From assembly GCA_900539095.1 (NCBI GenBank), contig UQAR01000013.1:1-40621 (forward strand): DNA of 40,621 nucleotides, given 5' to 3'. The notes beneath the pieces are model-generated. The model saw only the letters and a list, made by a program, of their open reading frames with translations. It was not told the DNA's origin and did no database searches. The position numbers and the translations under genes were made by a program. Below, in pieces: positions 23,986 to 33,058 of the stretch; the stretch's first letter is position 1, and each line of letters opens with the position of its first letter. The DNA comes from an uncultured Ruminococcus sp. GTDB lineage: Bacteria; Bacillota; Clostridia; Oscillospirales; Ruminococcaceae.

Positions 23986-25962
23986 ATGAAAAGTAACAAC
24001 GGATTACAGATCATAATAAGAATAACGGTGTGCGTGACCATGCTTTCATCGCTTATAGGTGCGTTTATGCTGCATTCTACGCCTTCTCACAGAGAGTCGG
24101 GCAGTGTGCTTATCATGGTATCTGTGGCGGCGGCTGTGCTGTGGGTGTTGGAGGAAGTGGTTTTCCATAACCATACACGAAAGTATGTGGCAAAGCTTTC
24201 CACAATGATCTCAAAGACGGAGAGGGATTCGCTCCTTAATTTTCCTGCTCCTGCTATAATAATCGACAGTGAAAATATAATCGTGTGGTATAACAGGCTT
24301 TTCGGCAGACAGGTCTACTCTGAGGAAGAGGCTTACGGCATTGACCTCACTGAGCTTATGAACATTGATATGGACAAGATATATTCCTCTGACGGCGATC
24401 TTGTGTGCATAAACGCCCATTTTTATAAGGCGAAGGCTATACACACCGATGTGAACGGTGAGCTTTCAATGGTCTATTTCAATGACGTTACCGATTATGT
24501 AGAGCTTGAATATGAGTTCAGAATGTCCCACAAGGCGGTAATAATCATAACTATAGATAACTTTGACGAGCTTATGTCAAATATCAGAGAGAGTGAAAAG
24601 GCTCACGTTGTTGTTGAGATAGAAAAGCTTATTGAGGAATTTTTGGAGAATACCACTGCGGTATCAAAAAAGGTAGCAAGCGACAAGTTCTATGTTTATA
24701 TGGAGGAACGTCACCTTGCACCTATTATAGAGCAGCGGTTTAAGATACTTGAACAGGCTAGAAAAATTGCTGTCGGCGAGCGTTCAAACCTTACGTTGTC
24801 CATAGGTGTGGGCAGGGACGGTGCGAACCTTGCGGAAAGCGAGAAGTTTGCAAAGCAGGCTCTTGAAATGTGCCTTGGACGAGGCGGAGATCAGGCGGCA
24901 GTCAAGGAGGACGGCGAGTTCAAATTCTTCGGCGGGATCTCATCTGCTCCCGACAAAAATAACAAGACCCGTATCCGTATGGTGGCAAAGGCTATGCTTG
25001 AGCTTATTTGCAACCACGATAAGGTGCTCATAATGGGTCACAGATTCGGCGACCTTGACAGCGTAGGTTCAGCAACAGGTTTCTGCTGTGCTATCAGAAA
25101 TATGGTCAGGGAGGCTTATGTAGTCGTTGACCCTGAGCAGAATCTCTCAAAAACGCTTATAAATTACATAAACGAAAATGAGTCGGAGCATTATTACATA
25201 ACCCCTCAGGAGGGTCTTGAAAGACTTGATGATAATACTCTTCTTGTGGTAACGGATACTCACAACCCTGCACTTGTCGAATCAAAGGAAATGCTTGCAA
25301 GGGCTAAAAACGTTGTTGTTATCGACCACCACAGAAGAATGGTCAACGGTATCGAGCCGACTATCATGTCTTTCTTAGAGCCGAATGCGTCGTCAGCCTG
25401 CGAGCTTGTGACCGCTCTTATTGAGTATTTCGGCGAGGATTCCAACATCACAGTCCATGCGGCTGAGGCGTTGCTTTCGGGAATAATGCTAGACACAAAG
25501 AATTTTATCATGAAAACAGGCGTAAGCACATTCGAGGCAGCAGCGTTCCTGAAGAAAAAGGGTGCGGACACTATAGCTGTCAAAAAGCTTTTCGCAAATT
25601 CTATCGAGACCTATCATCAGAAATCCTCTCTTATCAACAGTGCTCATCTCTATAAGGGGTGTGCAGTGGCTTATACCGAGGAGAGTTTCTCTGACATAAG
25701 GATAGCTGCGTCACAGGCGGCGGACGAGCTGCTTGGTATAACAGGCGTAAAAGCGTCGTTCGTTATTTATGAAACGAACGGTGTCATAAATATTTCTGCA
25801 CGAAGTATGGGTGCTTGTAACGTGCAGGTGGTCATGGAGTCACTGGGAGGCGGCGGTCATTTGACTATGGCTGCAACTCAGCTCAACTGTTCAATGAACG
25901 AGGCAAGAAAACGCCTTGCAGACGCCATTGACGAATACTGGGAGAATAATTCGCAGGAATAA
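23986..25962 (+). CDS. gdpP: Cyclic-di-AMP phosphodiesterase GdpP
   Basis: A membrane enzyme that hydrolyses c-di-AMP to pApA, affecting cell-wall and potassium homeostasis. The 658 residues show two transmembrane helices (about 7-29 and 40-60), a PAS-like domain, a degenerate GGDEF domain (RGGDQ in place of the catalytic loop), and a DHH-DHHA1 phosphodiesterase. Metal ligands are visible in MGHRFGDLDSVG, VTDTHNP, IDHHRR and MLDTKNF; GGGGH in the DHHA1 domain binds substrate. ATG 23986 is 7 bases after AGGAG; an in-frame TTG two codons earlier is too close to it. It precedes rplI and dnaB exactly as in Bacillus. Confidence 0.95.
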   Translation: MKSNNGLQIIIRITVCVTMLSSLIGAFMLHSTPSHRESGSVLIMVSVAAAVLWVLEEVVFHNHTRKYVAKLSTMISKTERDSLLNFPAPAIIIDSENIIVWYNRLFGRQVYSEEEAYGIDLTELMNIDMDKIYSSDGDLVCINAHFYKAKAIHTDVNGELSMVYFNDVTDYVELEYEFRMSHKAVIIITIDNFDELMSNIRESEKAHVVVEIEKLIEEFLENTTAVSKKVASDKFYVYMEERHLAPIIEQRFKILEQARKIAVGERSNLTLSIGVGRDGANLAESEKFAKQALEMCLGRGGDQAAVKEDGEFKFFGGISSAPDKNNKTRIRMVAKAMLELICNHDKVLIMGHRFGDLDSVGSATGFCCAIRNMVREAYVVVDPEQNLSKTLINYINENESEHYYITPQEGLERLDDNTLLVVTDTHNPALVESKEMLARAKNVVVIDHHRRMVNGIEPTIMSFLEPNASSACELVTALIEYFGEDSNITVHAAEALLSGIMLDTKNFIMKTGVSTFEAAAFLKKKGADTIAVKKLFANSIETYHQKSSLINSAHLYKGCAVAYTEESFSDIRIAASQAADELLGITGVKASFVIYETNGVINISARSMGACNVQVVMESLGGGGHLTMAATQLNCSMNEARKRLADAIDEYWENNSQE

Positions 25963-25986
25963 AAAAAGAAAGGCAGAGTGAATAAT

Positions 25987-26433
25987 ATGAAAGTTATTTT
26001 GTTAAAAGATGTAAAGGGTTCAGGCAAGCAGGGAGATATCATCAACGTTGCAGACGGATATGCAAGAAATTTCCTTATCGGCAAGGGACTTGCCCTCGAG
26101 GCAACAGCCAAGAACCTTAACGACCTCGCAGGCAAAAAGGCGTCAGCACAGCATAAGATAGACGTTGAAACAGCTGACAATCAGGCTATCTCAGATAAGA
26201 TAAAGGATAAGGAAGTCGTAGTAAAGGCTAAGGCAGGTCAGGGCGGAAAGCTCTTCGGTGCGGTGACAGCAAATATCATCGCTGACTGCCTCAAGGCTCA
26301 GTACGGCGTAAATGTTGAAAAGAAAAAGATAAATCTCACAGCCGAGATAAAGGCTTTTGGCGACTATACAGCACAGATAAAGCTCACACACGGCGTATCA
26401 TGCAGCATAAAGATAAAGGTCGTTGAGGAGTAA
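25987..26433 (+). CDS. rplI: 50S ribosomal protein L9
   Basis: L9 binds 23S rRNA near the L1 stalk and helps hold reading frame. At 148 residues it is the usual size. The N-terminal domain VILLKDVKGSGKQGDIINVADGYARNFLI carries the rRNA-binding signature. A long connecting helix (about 45-75) and a C-terminal domain with GGKLFGAVT follow. ATG 25987 gives the canonical MKVILLKDV start. A GTG three codons earlier is nearer to AAAGG, so a slightly longer N-terminus is possible. It sits between gdpP and dnaB, two bases before the latter. Confidence 0.97.
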   Translation: MKVILLKDVKGSGKQGDIINVADGYARNFLIGKGLALEATAKNLNDLAGKKASAQHKIDVETADNQAISDKIKDKEVVVKAKAGQGGKLFGAVTANIIADCLKAQYGVNVEKKKINLTAEIKAFGDYTAQIKLTHGVSCSIKIKVVEE

Positions 26434-26435
26434 TC

Positions 26436-27797
26436 ATGGCTGATAATTTCCGTGGACTTTCAACTGGCTCGGTGCTGGGCAGGGAACTGCCATTTTCTCA
26501 GGAGGCTGAAGAGGCTGTATTGGGCGGCGTGCTCCGTGACCCGTCGGTATTGCCGAAGGTCATCGAGCTTTTAAAGCCTGAAAGCTTTTACCGTCCGCAG
26601 CATCAGCAGCTGTTTTCCATAATCGTCAGAATGTTCACCACGGGCAACAAAGAGGACGTTATAACAGTTATCAACGAGTCTGTTACAACGGGCATTTTTG
26701 AGACCTCGGCAATGGCGAAGAACTATCTCATGGGAATAATGGAGATGGTTCCGTCAACGGCGAACATTGAGAATTACTGCAAGATAATCGAAGAAAAGGC
26801 AAGGGTAAGGTCGCTTATCAATGCAGCAAATCAGATACTTGAAAAGGCTTATGACGGCGGCGAGGATTCTCAGACGCAGTTGGACGCCGCTGAGCAGGCT
26901 ATCTTTGAGATAAGACAGGGCAGAGATGTTCAGGGTCTTACCCGAATAAGCGACGTTATCGTTGATACCTTTGAGCATTTGCAGGAGATATCAGGCCCTG
27001 AGGCAAGCGAACACCTTGGTGCAAAGACCGGTTTTGGTCAGCTTGACGCTATCACCACAGGTCTTAACAGAACTGACCTTATCATAATCGCCGCACGTCC
27101 TGCAATGGGAAAATCTGCGTTTGCACTGAACATTGCGGTGAATACCTGCAAGGCGACAAAGCGTGACGTGGTAATATTCTCTCTCGAAATGGGCAAGGAG
27201 CAGCTGGTGTCCCGTATGCTGGCGTCAGAGGCTTTGGTAAACAATACGCTGCTGAGGTCGGGCAATCTAGAACCTGCGGATTGGGAGAAAATAGCGGGTG
27301 CGGCGGATACGCTGTCACAGCTGCCTATATATTTTGACGACGGTGCAGGCTGTACAGTGCCGCAGATGAAAGCAAAGCTCAGACGAATGAGAAATTTGGG
27401 ACTTGTGGTCATCGACTACATACAGCTCATGCAGTCAGCAAACAAAAATGCGAGCCGTGTTGAGGCGGTGTCTGAAATAACACGTTCTCTGAAACTTATG
27501 GCTAAGGAGCTGAATGTGCCTGTTATCGCACTTTCACAGCTTTCCCGTAGCTCAGAAAAGCGTGATGATAAAAGACCTATCCTTTCAGACCTGCGTGAAT
27601 CAGGTTCTATCGAGCAGGATGCAGATATCATTATGTTCCTCTATCGTGACGCATATTACAGCGACGAGGGCGATAAGTCGGTGGCAGAATGTATCGTGGC
27701 GAAGAACCGTCACGGACAGACTGATAAGGTGCAGCTTGGCTGGATAGGCGAATATACGCTGTTCAGAGGTCTTGATTTCAGGAGAGATGATGAATAA
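26436..27797 (+). CDS. dnaB: Replicative DNA helicase DnaB (DnaC in Bacillus)
   Basis: The hexameric 5'-3' helicase at the replication fork. The 453-residue protein has the N-terminal primase-interacting domain (PFSQEAEEAVLGGVL...), a linker helix and the RecA-like ATPase with Walker A ARPAMGKSAFALN near residue 215-225. It also has the FSLEMGKEQL block, Walker B LVVIDYIQLM, and SQLSRSSEKR...LSDLRESGSIEQDAD, the DnaB arginine-finger region. No intein is present at the common insertion points. Its start codon is two bases after the rplI stop, and its 3' end overlaps tilS by 8 bases. Confidence 0.97.
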   Translation: MADNFRGLSTGSVLGRELPFSQEAEEAVLGGVLRDPSVLPKVIELLKPESFYRPQHQQLFSIIVRMFTTGNKEDVITVINESVTTGIFETSAMAKNYLMGIMEMVPSTANIENYCKIIEEKARVRSLINAANQILEKAYDGGEDSQTQLDAAEQAIFEIRQGRDVQGLTRISDVIVDTFEHLQEISGPEASEHLGAKTGFGQLDAITTGLNRTDLIIIAARPAMGKSAFALNIAVNTCKATKRDVVIFSLEMGKEQLVSRMLASEALVNNTLLRSGNLEPADWEKIAGAADTLSQLPIYFDDGAGCTVPQMKAKLRRMRNLGLVVIDYIQLMQSANKNASRVEAVSEITRSLKLMAKELNVPVIALSQLSRSSEKRDDKRPILSDLRESGSIEQDADIIMFLYRDAYYSDEGDKSVAECIVAKNRHGQTDKVQLGWIGEYTLFRGLDFRRDDE

Positions 27798-29115
27798 TTT
27801 TCTTAAAAAGGTATCTTCTACAATAGAGAAATTTAATATGGCAAATAAGAGCGAACGCTTGTTGGTGTGCCTTTCAGGAGGAGCTGACAGCGTTACGCTC
27901 CTTTTGTGTTTATATGAACTGGGCTATCATGTGTGTGCCTGCCATGTGAACCACCACCTCCGTGGTGAGGAAAGTGACAGGGACGAAAGGTTCTGCGAAA
28001 AACTTTGTGAAAAACTTGGCGTTGAGCTGACGGTATTTCATGCCGACGTCGTGGGCTACTGCAAGGAACATTCTGTTTCTACCGAAGAGGGTGCACGAAA
28101 GCTCAGGTATGATTTTTTTGACAGCGTTGGGGCAGATAAGATATGCACGGCTCACAGCCTTTCGGACTGCTTTGAAACTGCCATATTCAACCTTGCAAGA
28201 GGCACGGGACTAAAAGGTCTTTGCGGAATACCGCCTGTGAGAGGAAACATTATAAGACCGCTTATAAACTGCACACGACAGGAGATAGAGGAGTTTCTCA
28301 GAGAAAAGGGACAGGATTTTGTCACCGATTCCACAAATCTTACTGACGATTACACCCGAAACAAGATACGCCACCTTGTTGTGCCAAGACTGGCAGAACT
28401 TAACACCTCGCTTTTCGGTTCATATTCCATGACCGCTGACAGGCTCAGAACGGACAGCGACTATCTTGAAAGTCAGGGCAACGAGGCTTTTGAAAGGTCA
28501 GTTCTGTCAAAAGGCTATGACGCACTTTATCTCAGGCAGCTCCACGAAAGTGTACGCCGTCGTGCAATAATGCACATTATTGAAAAAGAGGGTCTGACCG
28601 TCAGTCATGACAGCATAGAGGATATCGACAGACTGATACTTGACGTTGGCAAGGCGAACATCAAGGGCGGAGTTTTTGCGGTCTGCTCAAAAGGCGTGCT
28701 CAGCTTTGCAAAGGGAGAAATGCTCGAGGGCGGAGAGTTCAGGAGCGTTAAGATAAGCGGCGAGGGCGTTTATCAGTTCGGCGATAAGGAGATAGACTTC
28801 AAAATCTATCCTTTTGACGGAAGAATCGCAAATGTTCATAAAAAGTTTGCAAATTGCTGTTTAGATTATGATAAAATAAAGGGTGAAATTGTTGTTGAAA
28901 ATCGAAAAGAGGGCGAGAAGATACGCCTTGTGAACAGAGATTTCGACAGCGATGTGAGAAAGCTTGTGAATAAGTCTTTCAGACTTGAGGACAGGAGCAG
29001 TGCGGTGATACTCAAAGACAGCGAGGGAGTTGTTTTCGTTGAGGGCAGCGGTGCAGCTGAAAGGGTGAAGATAGACCCTGAAACTGTAAAAATACTTGCT
29101 TTTACCATAAAGTGA
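27790..29115 (+). CDS. tilS: tRNA(Ile)-lysidine synthase TilS
   Basis: TilS adds lysine to C34 of tRNA(Ile)(CAU), so that it reads AUA and is charged with Ile. The 441-residue protein has the N-type ATP-pyrophosphatase P-loop SGGADS (29-34), HVNHHLRG, CTAHSLSDCFETAIFNLARGTGLKGL and TDSTN..DDYTRNKIRH. A C-terminal TilS substrate-binding domain (NRKEGEKIRLVNRD) completes it. Two adjacent ATG codons follow AGGAGAG; the second (27790) has the better spacing. It overlaps the dnaB stop and precedes hpt and ftsH, a classic Firmicutes trio. Confidence 0.95.
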   Translation: MNNFLKKVSSTIEKFNMANKSERLLVCLSGGADSVTLLLCLYELGYHVCACHVNHHLRGEESDRDERFCEKLCEKLGVELTVFHADVVGYCKEHSVSTEEGARKLRYDFFDSVGADKICTAHSLSDCFETAIFNLARGTGLKGLCGIPPVRGNIIRPLINCTRQEIEEFLREKGQDFVTDSTNLTDDYTRNKIRHLVVPRLAELNTSLFGSYSMTADRLRTDSDYLESQGNEAFERSVLSKGYDALYLRQLHESVRRRAIMHIIEKEGLTVSHDSIEDIDRLILDVGKANIKGGVFAVCSKGVLSFAKGEMLEGGEFRSVKISGEGVYQFGDKEIDFKIYPFDGRIANVHKKFANCCLDYDKIKGEIVVENRKEGEKIRLVNRDFDSDVRKLVNKSFRLEDRSSAVILKDSEGVVFVEGSGAAERVKIDPETVKILAFTIK

Positions 29116-29192
29116 TGTACATATTCTTGCAAGGCGGAGTGTTTTTTTTCGTATGATTTTGTATTTTTCACTTTTCTGTCACATTGATAATA

Positions 29193-29198
29193 TATAAT
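29193..29198 (+). promoter_or_regulatory. Possible -10 element before hpt
   Basis: TATAAT stands 18 bases before the hpt ATG in the 101-base tilS-hpt gap, the widest gap of this block. No good -35 is seen, so hpt may rely on readthrough. Confidence 0.3.
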
Positions 29199-29216
29199 CA
29201 GAAAGGTTGTTAGTTA

Positions 29217-29741
29217 ATGAGCAATATATCGGTTCTTTATTCAGAAGAGGAACTTGCAGCGTCAGTTAAAAAACTTGGTGCTGAGATAACTGAGGCTTAT
29301 AAGGGAAGAAAACTTCTTGTTGTGTGCGTCCTCAAGGGTGCGTTCGTGTTTGCGGCTGACCTTGTAAGACGTATCGACAATGATATGCAGATAGCTTTCA
29401 TAACAGCTAAGAGCTATGTGGGAACAAGCTCAACAGGAAATGTTTCCATTTCAGGCGACCATGATTTCATGGGGCTTGACCTGAGAGAGTGGGACGTTCT
29501 GCTGGTGGAGGATATCCTTGACACAGGAAGAACTCTTTGCGAGCTTAAAAAGAAGTTTGCGTCAATGGGTGCACCGAGCGTTAAGATAGCTGTAATGCTC
29601 GATAAGCCGTCAAGACGTGTGGCAGATATAACACCTGATTTCAAGTGCTATGAGATTGAGGATAAGTTTGTTGTTGGCTGCGGTCTTGATTATGACGAGA
29701 GATACAGAAATCTTCCTTTTATCGGTATAGTTTCCGAATGA
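29217..29741 (+). CDS. hpt: Hypoxanthine phosphoribosyltransferase
   Basis: Converts hypoxanthine (and often guanine) plus PRPP to IMP/GMP in purine salvage. The 174 residues match the bacterial enzyme. VCVLKGAFVFAADLVRRI contains the PPi loop, SYVGTSSTGN the flexible loop, and LLVEDILDTGRTL (about 97-109) is the PRPP-binding motif. The C-terminal segment 'DEKYRNLPFIGIV' type is present as DYDERYRNLPFIGI. AGAAAGG precedes the ATG. It lies between tilS and ftsH. Confidence 0.96.
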   Translation: MSNISVLYSEEELAASVKKLGAEITEAYKGRKLLVVCVLKGAFVFAADLVRRIDNDMQIAFITAKSYVGTSSTGNVSISGDHDFMGLDLREWDVLLVEDILDTGRTLCELKKKFASMGAPSVKIAVMLDKPSRRVADITPDFKCYEIEDKFVVGCGLDYDERYRNLPFIGIVSE

Positions 29742-29779
29742 GGAGTCAAATATAATATAGAACAAAAGGTTGTGATCGA

Positions 29780-31714
29780 TTGAAAAACAATAATAACGGA
29801 AAGACCCTTCTGATCTATCTGCTGGTGTCAGTTGCCATAATCTGCGGATTGGTCTATATGCTCACAAGCATGAGCACGAAATCATCTGACAAAAAATACT
29901 CAGAAATAATGGAACAGTTTGACAGCCTGAATGTATCTCAGTTTGAACTTGATCTGGGTTCAGGACAGCTTAAATATAAGCTAAAAGGCGAGGAAAAGGT
30001 ATATAGCTATACCGTTCCTAACGTTTCACTGTTTGCAAATGAAGTCCTTGGCGGCGAGGACGCTGAGAACTACCGCAAGAAATACAACGCAGCGAACCCT
30101 GACGATCCGCTGCAATACAATCTCATACCGATATCGGATAACAGCTTTTGGCTCAATCTGATACCGACGCTGCTTATGCTTGGCGTTATGATATTCTTCT
30201 TTGTATTCATGATGAAGAGTGCAGGCGGCGGAAAGATGTCATCTTTCGGCAAGACAAATGCGAAAATGGCACCTAGCAGCAAGAAAGCTACATTTGACGA
30301 TGTGGCGGGTGCTGACGAGGAAAAGGAAGAACTTAAAGAGATCGTTGACTTCCTGCGTGATAATAAGAAATACACCGAGATAGGTGCGAGAATACCGAAA
30401 GGAGTTCTGCTCCTCGGCCCTCCGGGTACAGGTAAAACTCTCCTTGCACGAGCAGTTGCAGGCGAGGCGAACGTTCCGTTCTTCTCAATCTCAGGTTCTG
30501 ACTTCGTTGAGATGTTCGTGGGCGTCGGTGCGTCAAGAGTAAGAGATCTTTTCGAGCAGGCTAAGAAAAATGCTCCTGCTATCATCTTTATCGATGAGAT
30601 AGACGCAGTGGGCAGACAGAGAGGTGCAGGTCTTGGCGGCGGTCATGACGAGCGTGAGCAGACACTGAACCAGCTGCTTGTTGAAATGGACGGCTTTGAG
30701 GATAACGATTCTGTTATCGTTATGGCTGCCACAAACAGACGTGATATACTTGATCCGGCTCTTCTCCGTCCGGGCAGATTTGACAGACAGATACTTGTTG
30801 GCTACCCTGACGTAAAGGGCAGAGAGGCTATCCTGAAAGTCCATACAAGGAACAAACCGCTTGCTCCTGATGTTGACCTTGGAACTATCGCTAAGTCAAC
30901 AGTTGGCTTTACAGGTGCTGACCTTGAGAACCTCGTAAACGAGGCATCTCTCCTTGCGGCAAGAAAGAACAAAAAGGCTATCACAAAGGACGAACTGGAA
31001 GAGGCGTCTATCAAGGTAGTTGCAGGTCCTGAAAAGAAGTCTAAGGTCATCACTGAGGACGAAAAGAGGCTCACAGCTTATCACGAGGGCGGTCATGCAC
31101 TCTGCACATACTATAGCAAGACACAGGATAAAGTTCATCAGGTATCTATCATACCAAGAGGTCAGGCAGGCGGATTTACAATGAGCCTTCCTGTGAAGGA
31201 TAAGTCATATGTTAGCAAGAACGAGATGTATGACAACATCGTGGTACTTCTCGGCGGCCGTGTGGCAGAAAAGCTCATTCTTGACGATATCTCAACAGGT
31301 GCGTCAAACGACCTTGAAAGAGCTACTTCAACAGCAAGAAACATGGTAACACGCTATGGTTTCAGCGATAATCTCGGACCTGTTGTTTATGGTCAAGGCG
31401 AGCATGAAGTGTTCCTCGGCAGAGATTATACAAATACTCCAAGCTACTCCGACAACGTTGCAGCTGAGATAGACAACGAGATAAGAGCTCTTGTTGAAAG
31501 TGCGTTCACAGACGCTGAAAAGATACTCAGCGAACATATGGATAAGCTCCATGTTGTCGCAAAGTACCTTATGAAGTATGAAAAGGTTGACGGTGCAACT
31601 TTTGAAAAGCTTATGACGGGCGAGCTTACAGAGAGCGAGTTCATGGGCGATGATACGGTTGACGTTCAGGATACTCCTGAGGTAGTTGACAATATTTCTA
31701 TCGACGATAATTAA
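29780..31714 (+). CDS. ftsH: ATP-dependent zinc metalloprotease FtsH
   Basis: A membrane-anchored AAA+ protease that degrades regulators and damaged membrane proteins. The 644 residues show two transmembrane helices (about 9-29 and 123-145) around a short external domain. The AAA module has Walker A GPPGTGKT (213-220), Walker B IIFIDE (268-273) and second-region-of-homology arginines near 330 and 333. The protease motif is HEGGH (435-439), and the acidic tail is typical. The start is TTG 29780. The upstream AAGGTTGTGATC matches AAGGAGGTGATC, complementary to the 16S tail, at 10 of 12 positions. It ends the rnj-to-ftsH block at a strong terminator. Confidence 0.96.
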   Translation: MKNNNNGKTLLIYLLVSVAIICGLVYMLTSMSTKSSDKKYSEIMEQFDSLNVSQFELDLGSGQLKYKLKGEEKVYSYTVPNVSLFANEVLGGEDAENYRKKYNAANPDDPLQYNLIPISDNSFWLNLIPTLLMLGVMIFFFVFMMKSAGGGKMSSFGKTNAKMAPSSKKATFDDVAGADEEKEELKEIVDFLRDNKKYTEIGARIPKGVLLLGPPGTGKTLLARAVAGEANVPFFSISGSDFVEMFVGVGASRVRDLFEQAKKNAPAIIFIDEIDAVGRQRGAGLGGGHDEREQTLNQLLVEMDGFEDNDSVIVMAATNRRDILDPALLRPGRFDRQILVGYPDVKGREAILKVHTRNKPLAPDVDLGTIAKSTVGFTGADLENLVNEASLLAARKNKKAITKDELEEASIKVVAGPEKKSKVITEDEKRLTAYHEGGHALCTYYSKTQDKVHQVSIIPRGQAGGFTMSLPVKDKSYVSKNEMYDNIVVLLGGRVAEKLILDDISTGASNDLERATSTARNMVTRYGFSDNLGPVVYGQGEHEVFLGRDYTNTPSYSDNVAAEIDNEIRALVESAFTDAEKILSEHMDKLHVVAKYLMKYEKVDGATFEKLMTGELTESEFMGDDTVDVQDTPEVVDNISIDDN

Positions 31715-31721
31715 TAAAAAG

Positions 31722-31750
31722 ATCAGACGTGATGAGCGTCTGATTTTTTT
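31722..31750 (+). terminator. Terminator after ftsH
   Basis: ATCAGACG and CGTCTGAT form a perfect 8-bp stem with a 7-base loop, followed by a run of T. It closes the rnj-ftsH block. Confidence 0.9.
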
Positions 31751-31759
31751 GTTATCTGC

Positions 31760-31788
31760 TTGATTTTACTGCAAAGGTAGTGTATAAT
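31760..31788 (+). promoter_or_regulatory. Sigma-A-type promoter of ymdB
   Basis: TTGATT (31760-31765), 17-base spacer, TATAAT (31783-31788), just behind the ftsH terminator. The ~70-base leader contains a short CCGCA/TGCGG hairpin. Confidence 0.75.
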
Positions 31789-31861
31789 AAAAACAACGCC
31801 GCATTGATTTGTGCGGTATCGCATTAAAACTGTAAAAAGCAGTATAGAATGGAGATAACAA

Positions 31862-32629
31862 ATGAATTTACTTTTTATCGGCGATGTTGTGGGACAAAGC
31901 GGCTGCGATTTTCTCGAAAGCCGAATGTATAAGCTAAAGCGTGAATATGATATAGATGTGACGGTCGTCAACGGAGAAAATTCCGCTCAGGGCAACGGTA
32001 TCACGCCACAGTCTTACAGACAGCTGCTAAATATGGGTGCTGACGTTGTTACAACGGGCAATCACTCGTTCAGACGCCGTGAGGCTGAGGATCTTTATGA
32101 TACCAGTGAGCAGCTTTTAAGACCAGCCAATTACCCTGAAGGCGTTATGGGTCACGGAGTTACTTATGTCGATATGTGTCCGTATAAAATTGCAGTGGTC
32201 AATCTTATGGGAACAATGTATATGGAGGCTGTGGAAAATCCTTTCAACTATGCGGATAAGCTGCTGGAAAGTATAGATACTCCTAACATAATCGTTGATT
32301 TTCACGCTGAGGCGACTTCCGAGAAAAAGGCTATGGGCTTTTATCTGCAAAACCGCTGCACCGCCGTGCTTGGTACGCATACACACGTTCAGACTGCGGA
32401 CGAGGCTATCTTAGGCGGTCATACTGCATATATAACCGACGTCGGAATGACAGGTCCTGAGCTTTCTGTGCTGGGCGTTGACAGCGATATCGTTATAAAT
32501 AAATTCAAATACCGCACGCCTGTGAAGTTCTCCGAAAGCACAAATGACTGTTTCCTTAACGGAGTGGTGGTCGCTTTTGATGAAAAATCGGGAAAAGCAA
32601 CAAATATACAGCGTGTTATTAAGCGATAA
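31862..32629 (+). CDS. ymdB: YmdB family metallophosphoesterase
   Basis: Calcineurin-like phosphodiesterase. Bacillus YmdB hydrolyses 2',3'-cyclic nucleotides and influences biofilm formation and motility. The 255 residues retain all the expected metal and active-site residues: Asp8 (IGDVVG), Glu39-Asn40 (NGENSAQGNGITP), Asn67-His68 (TTGNHSF), His148 (DFHAEATSEK) and His173/His175 (GTHTHVQTAD). GGAGATAACAA precedes the ATG. It lies upstream of spoVS, as in Bacillus, but each gene here has its own promoter. Confidence 0.95.
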   Translation: MNLLFIGDVVGQSGCDFLESRMYKLKREYDIDVTVVNGENSAQGNGITPQSYRQLLNMGADVVTTGNHSFRRREAEDLYDTSEQLLRPANYPEGVMGHGVTYVDMCPYKIAVVNLMGTMYMEAVENPFNYADKLLESIDTPNIIVDFHAEATSEKKAMGFYLQNRCTAVLGTHTHVQTADEAILGGHTAYITDVGMTGPELSVLGVDSDIVINKFKYRTPVKFSESTNDCFLNGVVVAFDEKSGKATNIQRVIKR

Positions 32630-32651
32630 TAACGAAAAATATTAATAAAGC

Positions 32652-32680
32652 TTGAAAATTTATCGCATATGTAGTATAAT
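32652..32680 (+). promoter_or_regulatory. Strong sigma-A-type promoter of spoVS
   Basis: TTGAAA (32652-32657), 17-base spacer, TATAAT (32675-32680). In Bacillus spoVS is transcribed with SigH; here the clear match is to the vegetative consensus, and I find no convincing SigH pair. Confidence 0.8.
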
Positions 32681-32735
32681 GAAAGTTGTAGAATAAGTGG
32701 GGTAAATCTTCGGATTTACTGATGGAGGTATTATA

Positions 32736-32996
32736 GTGGAAGTTCTCAAGGTTTCTTCAAGATCTGTCCCAAATTCCGTGGCCGGTGCTGTTTCAGGTGT
32801 TATCCGTGACAGCGGTGCGGTTGAGGTTCAGGCTGTTGGTGCAGGGGCTGCTAACCAAGCAATAAAGGCGATAGCGATAGCAAGAGGCTATCTTGCACCG
32901 CTTGGCATTGATCTTATTTGTATCCCTGCGTTTGCAAGCGTTGTGATCGACGGTGAGGAAAGAACTGCGATCAAGCTTATTTGCGAAGAAAGATAA
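32736..32996 (+). CDS. spoVS: Stage V sporulation protein S
   Basis: SpoVS is a very conserved 86-residue protein with an Alba-like fold, thought to bind nucleic acid; Bacillus mutants are blocked around stage V. The sequence is almost canonical: VLKVSSRSVPNSVAGA, GAVEVQAVGAGAANQAIKA, IARGYLAPLGIDL and PAFASVVIDGEERTAIKL. The start is GTG after GGAGG at good spacing, with a promoter about 55 bases upstream and its own terminator. SpoVS homologues also occur in non-spore-formers, so it is only supporting evidence for sporulation. Confidence 0.96.
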   Translation: MEVLKVSSRSVPNSVAGAVSGVIRDSGAVEVQAVGAGAANQAIKAIAIARGYLAPLGIDLICIPAFASVVIDGEERTAIKLICEER

Positions 32997-33003
32997 TAAT
33001 GCG

Positions 33004-33035
33004 GCAGCAAGGCATATCAGGTCTTGCTGCTTTTT
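33004..33035 (+). terminator. Terminator after spoVS
   Basis: GCAGCAAG and CTTGCTGC pair (8 bp, 11-base loop), followed by TTTTT. It separates spoVS from the ABC transporter genes, whose Shine-Dalgarno follows 14 bases later; no separate promoter for them is evident, so readthrough may matter. Confidence 0.8.
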
Positions 33036-33058
33036 GCTACAAAACGGGAGGAGATAAT

